From Acidobacteriota bacterium (GTDB lineage: Bacteria > Acidobacteriota > Blastocatellia > Pyrinomonadales > Pyrinomonadaceae), in the NCBI GenBank assembly GCA_013696385.1, contig JACCYR010000281.1, positions 1 to 5,302 of the forward strand: a DNA stretch of 5,302 nucleotides. The letters run 5' to 3'. A program made the translations under genes and the position numbers. Shown here one piece after another: positions 1-5,302 of the stretch. The notes beneath the pieces are model-generated. The model was not told where the DNA came from and searched no databases. It worked only from the letters and a program-made list of their open reading frames with translations. Within the stretch, counting starts at the first letter, position 1, and each line of letters begins with the position of its first letter.

Positions 1-1
1 G

Positions 2-1159
2 GCAGATGAAGCACAAAAACTTCAACTGCTCGATATTTTGCAGTTTCAAGTTGATGAAATTAAAAAAGTAAATTTAAAAATCGGTGAGAATGAAGCACTC
101 GAAGAAGAAAAACGACGATTGAACAACATCGAAAAACTTTCGACTTTGAGCGACGAAAGTTATTTGTTGCTTTATGAAAATGAAGAAGCGGCGATTTCAA
201 CGCTGGGCAAAGCCGCGCAGAGAATTACGGAATTGACCGAATATGAATCAAGTTTTCGTGAATACGCCGAAAGTCTGCAGACGGCGCAAGCGGTTCTGGA
301 AGATCTGGCGATTTCGGTGCGGGATTTTCGCAATCGTCTGGAATTCTCGCCCGAAAGATTGGATGAAATTGAAAATCGTCTGGCGGAAATTTCGCACCTT
401 AAACGTAAATACGGCGGAAGCGTCGAAAGCGTTCTGGAACATTTCCGCGAATCGGAAGAACGTCTGAAAAATATCGAAACCTTTGAAGAGCGCAAAAAGG
501 AATTACGAAAGAAGTTGCAAAAAGCGCGTCAAGATTATTTGAATATCGCTTTGGAACTGCACGACAAACGCGAGAGAGCGGCGCGAAAATTCGAGAAGGA
601 AATCGAAGCAAATTTAAAAGCGGTTGCGCTCGAAAAAGCGCGTTTTGAAGTGCGGATTGACGCGCCAAATAATTTACAGGACGAAACAGCAGCAGCGATA
701 AAATCTTTTACCGCGAAAGGTTTTGACCGGATTGAATTTTATTTTTCGGCAAATGTCGGCGAATCCGTCAAACCAATTGCAAAGGTCGCCTCCGGCGGCG
801 AAGCCTCGCGCCTGATGCTGATTTTGAAGACCACGGCGAAACTTTCCGAAGTTGAGAAAGCGATGGTTTTTGACGAAATTGACGCGGGAATCGGCGGAAG
901 AGTCGCCGAAGCCGTCGGCTTAAAACTCAAGGAATTGGCGAAAACGCAGCAAGTTTTGTGCGTTACGCACCAGCCGCAAATCGCGTCTTTGGCTGACCAA
1001 CATTTTTTAGTTGAAAAGGAAACGGCGAAAAATCGGACAAACATTGGCGCGAGAGAATTAAACGAAAACGAAAAAGTCGAAGAACTTGCGCGAATGCTGA
1101 CAGGCAAAGAGATTACCGCAACGGCGCGGCAGCACGCGAGAGAAATGCTTCAAAAGTGA
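2..1159 (+). CDS. recN: DNA repair protein RecN, C-terminal part (5' end outside window)
   Basis: RecN is an SMC-like ATPase that acts early in double-strand break repair and recombination in the cytoplasm. The frame is open from base 2, so the gene starts to the left. A TTG at 38 lies inside the conserved LLDILQFQVDEI stretch and is not the start. About 385 residues are visible of a family usually 550-570 long, and the N-terminal Walker A part is missing. Visible residues about 30-220 are charged and heptad-like, as expected for the coiled-coil arms. Next come the ABC signature SGGEASRLMLILK (S at visible residue 264, base 791), Walker B MVFDEIDAGIGG (first Asp at 291, base 872) and the H-loop CVTHQPQIASLAD. 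The protein ends in AREMLQK, a normal RecN tail. The TGA stop at 1157-1159 is also the first three bases of an inverted-repeat element. No frameshift is seen. The family call is very safe. Confidence 0.97.
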   Translation, partial: ADEAQKLQLLDILQFQVDEIKKVNLKIGENEALEEEKRRLNNIEKLSTLSDESYLLLYENEEAAISTLGKAAQRITELTEYESSFREYAESLQTAQAVLEDLAISVRDFRNRLEFSPERLDEIENRLAEISHLKRKYGGSVESVLEHFRESEERLKNIETFEERKKELRKKLQKARQDYLNIALELHDKRERAARKFEKEIEANLKAVALEKARFEVRIDAPNNLQDETAAAIKSFTAKGFDRIEFYFSANVGESVKPIAKVASGGEASRLMLILKTTAKLSEVEKAMVFDEIDAGIGGRVAEAVGLKLKELAKTQQVLCVTHQPQIASLADQHFLVEKETAKNRTNIGARELNENEKVEELARMLTGKEITATARQHAREMLQK

Positions 1160-1224
1160 AAAGTGAAAAGATGTAAAAAAATCTCAATACTTATCACTTA
1201 TCACTTTTCACCTATTACTTATCA
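1156..1224. repeat. Heptamer tandem repeats in inverted arrangement, between recN and the asparaginase gene
   Basis: The left side has two GTGAAAA units (1156-1162, 1163-1169). The right side has five consecutive 7-bp units: CTTATCA (1190-1196), CTTATCA (1197-1203), CTTTTCA (1204-1210), the divergent CCTATTA (1211-1217) and CTTATCA (1218-1224). Bases 1157-1170 pair with 1197-1210 over 14 positions with one mismatch, leaving a 26-nt loop, so the transcript could fold into a hairpin. The left arm begins exactly on the recN stop codon. The element fills nearly the whole intergenic gap and leaves no room for an ordinary promoter outside it. It has no T-run after the stem on the plus strand, so it is not a standard terminator. 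Short tandem heptamers are known in other bacteria, for example cyanobacterial STRR repeats, but I do not claim homology. Confidence 0.75.
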
Positions 1225-1230
1225 CAACTT

Positions 1231-2280
1231 ATGGAATCTAAAATTCTAGCCAAAGTCATTCGCGGCGAAACTGTCGAATCAATCCATCGCGGACATTTAA
1301 TCGTCGTGGACGGCGACGCGAAAACAATCGCATCGCTTGGCAATCCCGTAATCGTTACGTTTTTTCGTTCTTCAGCAAAACCTTTTCAAGCATTTCCTTT
1401 TTTGATTAGCGGCGCGGCTTCAGCATTTGGCTTTTCGGAAAGGGAAATCGCGCTGGCTTGCGGTTCGCATTCGGGTGAGAAAATTCACACTGAAACCGTC
1501 AAAAAAATGTTGCGAAAAATTGGTTTGAGCGAATCGGATTTGCGATGCGGAACGCAACTTCCATTTCACGAGGAAACTGCTAAAAAGTTGATTCGGGCGG
1601 GCGAGAAACCGACGCAGTTGCACAACAACTGTTCGGGCAAACACGCCGCGATGCTCGCGCTTGCCAAACACATCGGCGCAGACGCGCAAACTTATAAACA
1701 TTTGGAAAATCCGACTCAACAAGCGATTTTGCAATGCGTTTCAAACTTTACTGATATTCCGCCAAACGAAATAAAAACCGGCATTGACGGCTGTGCCGCG
1801 CCGAATTTTGCTCTGCCGGTTTCCGCTATGGCAAAAAGTTTTGCGCGGCTGATTTTTCCGCCGAAATCGTTTGATAAAGAATTGCGCGAAGCGTGTCGGC
1901 GAATCGTTTCGGCGATGATAAATTATCCCGAAATGATTGGCGGAACTCAGCGGCTTGATACAATAATTATGCAAACGCTGCGTGGCAAAATCATCTCAAA
2001 AGTTGGTGCGGAAGGCGTTTATCTGGCAGGCGTTTTGCCGTCGCCAAAATGGAAAAAAGGTTTGGGAATCGCCTTTAAAATTGAAGACGGCGAAGACAAA
2101 CGCGCTCGTCCCGTCGTGGCAATCGAACTTCTGCGTCAACTCGGAATTTTAGACGCGGAAAGTCTGAAACAACTTTCGCCGATGGCAATAGAAAATCGGC
2201 GCGGTGATATAGTTGGCAGAGTCGAAGCAAGTTTTGACTTAAATATTGCCACAGAGAACACAGAGTTCACTGAGATTTGA
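1231..2280 (+). CDS. L-asparaginase II family (Rhizobium etli AnsA-like) amidohydrolase
   Basis: The predicted cytoplasmic enzyme of 349 residues hydrolyses L-asparagine to aspartate and ammonia. It belongs to the Asparaginase_II family, which is unrelated to the E. coli AnsA/AnsB fold. Visible motifs are VESIHRGHLIVVD (15-27), FRSSAKPFQ (S47, K50), ACGSHSGE (S79), HNNCSGKHAAM (C134, K137), GIDGCAAPNFALP (C188), NYPEMIGG (231-238) and SKVGAEGV (K257). From memory of the R. etli inducible enzyme these match the Ser-Lys catalytic residues and the Cys-Cys-Lys zinc site, shifted by one position, so no key residue appears lost. There is no signal peptide. The ATG at 1231 is chosen because homology begins close after it; no clear ribosome binding site precedes it. 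The last residues (about 339-349, ATENTEFTEI) come from an intergenic repeat and are probably not part of the ancestral protein. It may be co-transcribed with recN, though the link looks incidental. Confidence 0.92.
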   Translation: MESKILAKVIRGETVESIHRGHLIVVDGDAKTIASLGNPVIVTFFRSSAKPFQAFPFLISGAASAFGFSEREIALACGSHSGEKIHTETVKKMLRKIGLSESDLRCGTQLPFHEETAKKLIRAGEKPTQLHNNCSGKHAAMLALAKHIGADAQTYKHLENPTQQAILQCVSNFTDIPPNEIKTGIDGCAAPNFALPVSAMAKSFARLIFPPKSFDKELREACRRIVSAMINYPEMIGGTQRLDTIIMQTLRGKIISKVGAEGVYLAGVLPSPKWKKGLGIAFKIEDGEDKRARPVVAIELLRQLGILDAESLKQLSPMAIENRRGDIVGRVEASFDLNIATENTEFTEI

Positions 2281-2317
2281 TTAAATTTTTCTCCGAGTTC
2301 TCTGTGGACTCTGTGGC
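2248..2317. repeat. CACAGAG-type imperfect inverted repeat overlapping the end of the asparaginase gene
   Basis: The left arm 2248-2274 and the right arm 2291-2317 are reverse complements at 21 of 27 positions, separated by a 16-nt AT-rich spacer. Each arm is built from a roughly 9-bp unit, CACAGAG plus two variable bases (CACAGAGAA then CACAGAGTT on the left; CTCTGTGGA then CTCTGTGGC on the right). The asparaginase TGA stop (2278-2280) lies in the spacer, so the left arm is translated. The right arm lies just before the next gene. Similar CACAGAG repeats are scattered in many environmental bacterial genomes and often appear as spurious protein tails such as TENTE...; that is recalled, not searched. 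No T-run follows the stem, so a terminator role is doubtful. It may instead act as a hairpin that stabilises or processes mRNA. Confidence 0.8.
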
Positions 2318-2324
2318 TAAAAAT

Positions 2325-2852
2325 ATGAACGAAGCAATGCAAGAAAACCAACCGCCGAAACTGCAAAAAACCGCAAGCGGCGACATCAACACAACTTCTT
2401 TAGCCGATTTGCTCGAATGGTTTCTGAATTACGACCCGCGAGTCGCGCTTGTCCGGCATCCACAGGTTGAAGAGCTTTTTCAGTGGAAACAAGCGGATGA
2501 CGCGGCAAATAGTATTGAAACTTATCCGTTTGAAAATGCCGAATCGCGTTTTGCCATTGGCGTTTTTCAGGCGTTGGGCGAAAATGATTCGGAAAATAAA
2601 CTGCAACAATGGATTTCGGACGCTCTGCAAGCCTTGAGCGAAACCAAACAAACTAATGAACAAATTGCCGCAAGTTATAATCTGGAAAAAGATAAATCTC
2701 ACATTGAAGAAGCCCAAAAAATTCCGTCAAAATTGGAAAGACGTTTGTATCTTTCGAGTTGCTGGTTCGAAGCACTCTGCACGGCGGAAGTCAGGTTTTT
2801 GGGTTGGGTTTTTCAGGAAATTTATCGAAGACCTTTTCAAGCTGGACAGTAA
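2325..2852 (+). CDS. Hypothetical protein, 175 residues, no family recognised
   Basis: I do not recognise this protein. It has no signal peptide and no membrane segment, is acidic to neutral overall, and looks mostly helical. Residues 1-25 are polar and probably disordered. A Trp-rich block follows (DLLEWFLNYDPRVALVRHP, 28-46; LFQWKQADDAA, 51-61). A charged, Gln/Glu-rich helical region spans about 86-140. The end (YLSSCWFEALC, 142-152; RFLGWVFQEIYRRPF, 157-171) is aromatic and amphipathic. The frame stays open upstream to a TTG at 2277, but those codons are the CACAGAG repeat, so I place the start at ATG 2325. ATG 2337 is the alternative, and neither has a strong ribosome binding site. Coding is supported by a 528-bp open frame with the same codon style as its neighbours. 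It begins 44 bp after the asparaginase stop, so it may share that transcript. It converges on the GNAT gene with an 18-bp gap. Confidence 0.75.
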   Translation: MNEAMQENQPPKLQKTASGDINTTSLADLLEWFLNYDPRVALVRHPQVEELFQWKQADDAANSIETYPFENAESRFAIGVFQALGENDSENKLQQWISDALQALSETKQTNEQIAASYNLEKDKSHIEEAQKIPSKLERRLYLSSCWFEALCTAEVRFLGWVFQEIYRRPFQAGQ

Positions 2853-2870
2853 AATTTGCTTTGAAAATCT

Positions 2871-3338
2871 TTAAAGTTCAAGTTCCATAAAAAGTGTTTC
2901 TTTGTATGGATTGTTATAATACGCCGGGATTTCTTCAAAACCGAAATTTCTGTAAATTTTAACGGCAGTCGCCATTTTGACGGGCAAAGTGTCAAGCCGC
3001 ATCTTTTCATAGCCAATCAAACGTGCTTCTTCAATCAATTTTTCAACCAAAAGTTTTCCCAAACCCAAACTGCGAAAATCTTCTCTGATAAAAAGCCGTT
3101 TCATTTCGCACACGCTGTCTTCAAGTTTTCTGAGCGCGACGCAGCCGGCGGCTTTTCCGTCAACATCAGCTAAATAAAGCCTACCGTCTGGTTCGGCATA
3201 TTTTCCCGGTAAATCTGCAAGTTCCGTTTCAAAACCTTGAAAACACAAATCAAGACCGAGCCATTGTTCATATTCGCGGAAAATTTGGCGGATTTCTTCG
3301 ATTTGCTTAGTTGTTTCAGCTTGAAAAATTTCAATCAT
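2871..3338 (-). CDS. GNAT family N-acetyltransferase
   Basis: This is a single-domain acyltransferase of 155 residues, predicted to move an acetyl group from acetyl-CoA to an amine; the substrate cannot be told. The core starts at IRQIFREYEQWLGLDLCFQGF (16-36). Strand 4 is CEMKRLFIRE (77-86), followed by the acetyl-CoA pyrophosphate loop R89-S-L-G-L-G94 (the R-x-x-G-x-G motif). KMRLDTLP (112-119) and the motif B region AVKIYRNFGF (125-134) follow, and the end PYKETLFMELEL is typical of a common GNAT subgroup. It looks complete. The frame stays open upstream to 3431, into the start of the META gene on the other strand, but those 31 residues are low-complexity and AT-rich. The ATG at 3338 fits the family's N-terminus and is preceded by only a weak purine-rich stretch. 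It diverges from the META gene and converges on the hypothetical gene. Confidence 0.9.
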   Translation of the reverse strand: MIEIFQAETTKQIEEIRQIFREYEQWLGLDLCFQGFETELADLPGKYAEPDGRLYLADVDGKAAGCVALRKLEDSVCEMKRLFIREDFRSLGLGKLLVEKLIEEARLIGYEKMRLDTLPVKMATAVKIYRNFGFEEIPAYYNNPYKETLFMELEL

Positions 3339-3391
3339 TTGCAAGTTTTTTCTTTTGGTTCGTTGTAATGTTGCAGACTTATTCTGTATTT

Positions 3392-3397
3392 TATAAT
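3392..3397 (+). promoter_or_regulatory. Possible -10 box (TATAAT) ahead of the META-domain gene
   Basis: A perfect TATAAT sits in the 74-bp divergent gap. The best -35 match is poor (TTGCAG at 3371-3376, 15-bp spacing). Transcription from it would start around 3403-3405, inside or just after the ribosome binding site, leaving a leader of only 8-10 nt. It may be a chance match in AT-rich DNA, or a real promoter giving a near-leaderless mRNA. Confidence 0.25.
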
Positions 3398-3400
3398 GAT

Positions 3401-3406
3401 AGAGGA
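3401..3406 (+). promoter_or_regulatory. Ribosome binding site of the META-domain gene
   Basis: AGAGGA lies six bases before the ATG at 3413, a normal Shine-Dalgarno distance. It decides the start against the longer upstream frame, which opens at 3311 inside the GNAT gene on the other strand. It is the clearest ribosome binding site in this window. Confidence 0.65.
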
Positions 3407-3412
3407 AATAAT

Positions 3413-3847
3413 ATGAATATAAAAAAATCAATTCAAGTTTTTAGTCTGGTTTTACTCGCTGGTCTAATGTTTATCGGAATTAACGCGCAAACTTTGGAAG
3501 GCGAATGGAAACTGGTAAAAGCCAAAAAGAACGGCGAAAGGGTTATTTTTAATAAAGAAATTAAAACAACTTTGATGTTCGGCGAAGAAAATAGAATGTC
3601 CGGCAACGCCGGCTGTAATCGTTATTCGACGACTTACAAACTCGAAGACAAAAAGAAAATTGATTTTCAGCCGATAATTTCAACCAAAATGGCGTGTGCC
3701 GATGACGAGCTGATGAAACAGGAAAATACTTTTTTCAGCGTAATTGATAAAACGGACAAATATAAAATTAAAGGAAACTACTTGATATTCTTTGATGAAA
3801 CAAGTCAAAATCTTTTGAAGTTTGCCCGCGTCTACAAACAAAATTAA
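3413..3847 (+). CDS. Secreted META (HslJ-like) domain protein
   Basis: The product is 144 residues with a classic Sec signal peptide: MNIKK, then hydrophobic residues about 8-22, with likely cleavage after INA (A25/Q26). There is no lipobox cysteine, so it should be released to the periplasm or outside. The mature part is a single META domain: LEGEWKLVKAKKNGE (28-42), the signature SGNAGCNRYSTTY (63-75), IDFQPIISTKMACAD (83-97) and a closing strand with YLIFF. Cys68 and Cys95 are the conserved pair of this domain and could form a disulfide. META domains occur in E. coli HslJ, a heat-inducible protein linked to novobiocin resistance, and in many small secreted proteins, and the molecular role is unclear. 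The start is fixed by the ribosome binding site at 3401-3406. It diverges from the GNAT gene and ends 8 bp before a strong terminator hairpin. Confidence 0.9.
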   Translation: MNIKKSIQVFSLVLLAGLMFIGINAQTLEGEWKLVKAKKNGERVIFNKEIKTTLMFGEENRMSGNAGCNRYSTTYKLEDKKKIDFQPIISTKMACADDELMKQENTFFSVIDKTDKYKIKGNYLIFFDETSQNLLKFARVYKQN

Positions 3848-3855
3848 CAATCCCG

Positions 3856-3890
3856 AAAACGCCGAGATTTAATAAATCTCGGCGTTTTTT
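3856..3890. terminator. Bidirectional intrinsic terminator between the META gene and ribE
   Basis: Arms 3856-3870 and 3874-3888 are perfect reverse complements over 15 bp with a 3-nt loop (AAT). The arms contain a GC-rich core (CGCCGAG) and end in T-runs: six T on the plus strand (3885-3890) and four on the minus strand (complement of 3856-3859). It lies 8 bp after the META stop and directly against the ribE stop codon at 3889-3891, so it should end transcription from both converging genes. Confidence 0.9.
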
Positions 3891-4539
3891 ACGCAAAACC
3901 GAGTTTTTGCAGTTTTTCCATTGTGATGCTTTCCGTTTTCTTTTCCGCTTTGCCGTAAAGCATTATTCTTTCAACATATTTAGCAATTACATCAACTTCC
4001 AGATTTACCGCGTCGCCATTTTTCAAACTCGAAAGATTTGTCAACTTCCAAGTTTTCGGAATAACGGCAATTTCAAAAAAATCATCGGTTAAATTCGCAA
4101 TCGTTAAACTAATTCCTTCAACCGCGATCGAGCCTTTATAAACCAGATATTGTCCGATTTCCGACGGATAAGAAACGCGCGCCGTCCAAAAATTGCCGTT
4201 TTGTTCGGCTTGCAGAAATTTTCCGCGTGCGTCAACGTGACCTTGCACGATGTGTCCGCCCAATCTCGCGGCTGGCGTAACTGCGCGTTCCAGATTTACT
4301 TTTGAATTAACCTTTAGATTGCCCAAAGTCGAGCGATGCAAAGTTTCGCCCGAAACGTCCGCCGTAAATGAATCCGCTTGAACATTCAGAGCAGTCAAAC
4401 ACACGCCGTTGACGGCAATCGAATCGCCTTCATTGATATCTTTTGTAACGACTTTCGCTGAGATTTTTATCCTTGCGCCGCCCGTGTGCTTTTCGAGCGA
4501 AACAATTCTTCCAAGTTCTTCTATAATTCCGGTGAACAT
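3889..4539 (-). CDS. ribE: Riboflavin synthase, alpha chain type
   Basis: The cytoplasmic enzyme of 216 residues catalyses the last step of riboflavin synthesis, the dismutation of two 6,7-dimethyl-8-ribityllumazine molecules to riboflavin and the pyrimidine precursor; it acts as a trimer. Two lumazine-binding barrels are visible: residues 1-93, beginning with the near-universal MFTGIIEELG and containing GDSIAVNGVCLT (38-49), and 94-190, beginning GGHIVQGHVD (94-103) with KGSIAVEGISLT (135-146). By recalled alignment to the E. coli enzyme, S40, C47, H101 and D183 match residues implicated in catalysis or binding. Length is slightly above the usual 195-215 because of a short charged tail. The gene is called ribE in many bacteria and ribC in E. 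coli. Its ATG overlaps the stop of the channel gene by one base. No other rib gene is in the window and no FMN riboswitch is seen. Confidence 0.97.
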   Translation of the reverse strand: MFTGIIEELGRIVSLEKHTGGARIKISAKVVTKDINEGDSIAVNGVCLTALNVQADSFTADVSGETLHRSTLGNLKVNSKVNLERAVTPAARLGGHIVQGHVDARGKFLQAEQNGNFWTARVSYPSEIGQYLVYKGSIAVEGISLTIANLTDDFFEIAVIPKTWKLTNLSSLKNGDAVNLEVDVIAKYVERIMLYGKAEKKTESITMEKLQKLGFA

Positions 4540-4541
4540 TA
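4537..4541 (-). promoter_or_regulatory. Stop-start overlap (TAATG) joining the channel gene and ribE
   Basis: On the minus strand the channel's TAA (4541-4539) and the ATG of ribE (4539-4537) share one A. A weak purine-rich GAGAAAA lies 4-10 bases before the ATG, inside the last channel codons, and could serve as the ribosome binding site. This arrangement usually means one mRNA and translational coupling by re-initiation. Confidence 0.7.
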
Positions 4542-5302
4542 TATTTTCTCAATTTCAGATAATCTGCGAACATCAATCGAAATTGCTTCGTCCTTCATTC
4601 TTTCGTTGTAAATATTGACGAACTTTGCATCCCAGACAATTTCTTTGGGTTTATATGAGCTTCGGGCGTGAACCGTCTGCGCGAAATCTTCCTCAATCGC
4701 TGTCAGCAACACCAAAATTTCCGCATCCGATTTTACTAAATCTTCGTGCGTTAACTTGTAAAGCGGACTTTTCTCGTCAATCGGGTGAACAACCGTCCAA
4801 GCCAGCGGAAAAAACGAAACCTTTCTCCGTTCAAGCGGCAAAAGATCGAATCGCCGGACAACGCGCCCGTTTTCCTCGACAAAATGCGTCAGCACAACCT
4901 GCGCTCCGACTTCAAAGAGTTGACTGGCTCGCATATTTACGAGCCGAAACATCAAACCTCGACCTTTTTGATAAGGTGCGATAACTACTTTTTCACTAAA
5001 TTTTATCTGCGCCGTCGGGCGCGAAAAACGGGCAAAAAACATTCCTGTAACCAATGCTTGCAGCAAAATACTGACAATTGATTCGGCTGTCACGAATACG
5101 TTGGCGAGCGTGCCGACGGGCGAAATTGTGCCGTAACCGATTGTGCCAAAGGTGTGAACGCTAAAGAAAAATGCGCGTAAAAACAAGTTTTCTATTGGCG
5201 CGACAGACGTTTCGGTTAAAGCATCGTCGCCGCACAGCAGAAACACAATTGCAAAAACTACATTAATTCCCAGATAAAGCGCGACGACAAAACCCAGAAA
5301 TT
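4539..5302 (-). CDS. KirBac-type inward-rectifier potassium channel (N-terminal part outside window)
   Basis: This is an inner-membrane K+ channel subunit, a homotetramer in the family. The frame runs off the right edge, with 253 residues visible up to base 5300; the GTG at 5246 lies within the first membrane helix and is not the start. Order: outer helix FLGFVVALYLGINVVFAI onward (1-24), turret with GDDALTETS, pore helix FFFSVHTFG, selectivity filter TIGYG (53-57, bases 5130-5144), and inner helix about 66-89 ending in the family hallmark FARFSRPTA. The cytoplasmic immunoglobulin-like domain follows, with VVIAPY, LMFRLVNMR, FPLAWTVVHPIDEKSPLY and VHARSSYKPKEIVWDAKFV, all typical of KirBac. 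The missing part should be the slide helix and start, perhaps 40-60 residues. Filter and core motifs are intact, so it should conduct. The TAA stop shares its last A with the ATG of ribE. Confidence 0.95.
   Translation of the reverse strand, partial: FLGFVVALYLGINVVFAIVFLLCGDDALTETSVAPIENLFLRAFFFSVHTFGTIGYGTISPVGTLANVFVTAESIVSILLQALVTGMFFARFSRPTAQIKFSEKVVIAPYQKGRGLMFRLVNMRASQLFEVGAQVVLTHFVEENGRVVRRFDLLPLERRKVSFFPLAWTVVHPIDEKSPLYKLTHEDLVKSDAEILVLLTAIEEDFAQTVHARSSYKPKEIVWDAKFVNIYNERMKDEAISIDVRRLSEIEKI

Noticed and set aside
172..1107. Several open frames on the minus strand and one in another plus frame within recN
   Set aside because: They lie wholly inside a clearly conserved recN reading frame, have no family motifs or ribosome binding sites, and are shadow frames of its codon bias.
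1156..1224. CRISPR array or phage attachment site in the heptamer region
   Set aside because: Units are only 7 bp with no spacers, and there is no tRNA, integrase or cas gene nearby.
2248..2317. Intrinsic terminator after the asparaginase gene
   Set aside because: The stem is imperfect, with 6 of 27 positions mismatched, and no T-run follows it on either strand, so it is better described as a dispersed repeat.
2136..2366. Minus-strand open frame of 76 residues across the asparaginase end
   Set aside because: Its middle is the translation of the CACAGAG repeat (HRVHRE...VNSVFSV style) and the rest is antisense to coding sequence, a typical repeat artefact.
2853..2870. Terminator between the converging hypothetical and GNAT genes
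   Set aside because: The region is AT-rich with only short, weak pairings and no GC-rich stem, so I cannot support a terminator call.
3311..3412. Upstream extension of the META gene
   Set aside because: It overlaps the GNAT gene antisense, would bury the signal peptide behind 34 residues, and ignores the good ribosome binding site before 3413.
3339..3431. Upstream extension of the GNAT gene by 31 residues
   Set aside because: The extra residues are low-complexity, overlap the start of the divergent META gene, and do not fit the family's N-terminus.
4625..5081. Two plus-strand open frames opposite the KirBac gene
   Set aside because: They are antisense shadows of a strongly conserved channel domain, with no recognisable features.

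Overview
The window is chromosomal and gene-dense, with moderate GC content, and holds six protein-coding genes. Two of them are cut by the window edges. No stretch over 300 bases lacks a gene, and I see no RNA gene, CRISPR array, transposase or phage gene. The content (RecN, Rhizobium-type asparaginase II, two-domain riboflavin synthase, META-domain protein, KirBac channel) fits a Gram-negative-like bacterium. Short CACAGAG-type intergenic repeats and the codon style suggest Acidobacteriota (Blastocatellia/Pyrinomonadales-like) or a comparable environmental lineage. That placement is a guess from memory, not a search result.

Left part, plus strand, 1-2852: the 3' two-thirds of recN, then an asparaginase II gene, then an unrecognised 175-residue protein gene. 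These may form one transcription unit. Both gaps around the asparaginase gene hold short tandem units arranged head-to-head as an imperfect inverted repeat. The first uses a 7-bp unit and starts on the recN stop codon. The second uses a 9-bp CACAGAG-type unit, runs into the asparaginase reading frame and supplies its last dozen or so residues. The second element also keeps an artificial upstream frame open before the unknown gene, so the start of that gene should be placed after the repeat.

Middle, 2871-3847: a minus-strand GNAT acetyltransferase gene converges on the unknown gene and diverges from a plus-strand gene for a secreted META/HslJ-domain protein, with 74 bp between the two starts.

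Right part, minus strand, 3889-5302: a KirBac-type inward-rectifier potassium channel, cut at the right edge, is followed by riboflavin synthase. The channel stop and the synthase start share one base (TAATG), so the two are probably translated from one mRNA. A perfect 15-bp hairpin with T-runs on both strands separates this unit from the converging META gene and probably ends transcription in both directions.

The genes do not form an obvious single pathway. RecN serves DNA repair, asparaginase nitrogen metabolism, riboflavin synthase cofactor synthesis, and KirBac ion transport. I found no convincing sign of an undescribed multi-gene system. The least ordinary features are the two inverted short-repeat elements bracketing the asparaginase gene, the repeat-derived C-terminus, the unrecognised protein, and the overlapping channel-riboflavin synthase pair.
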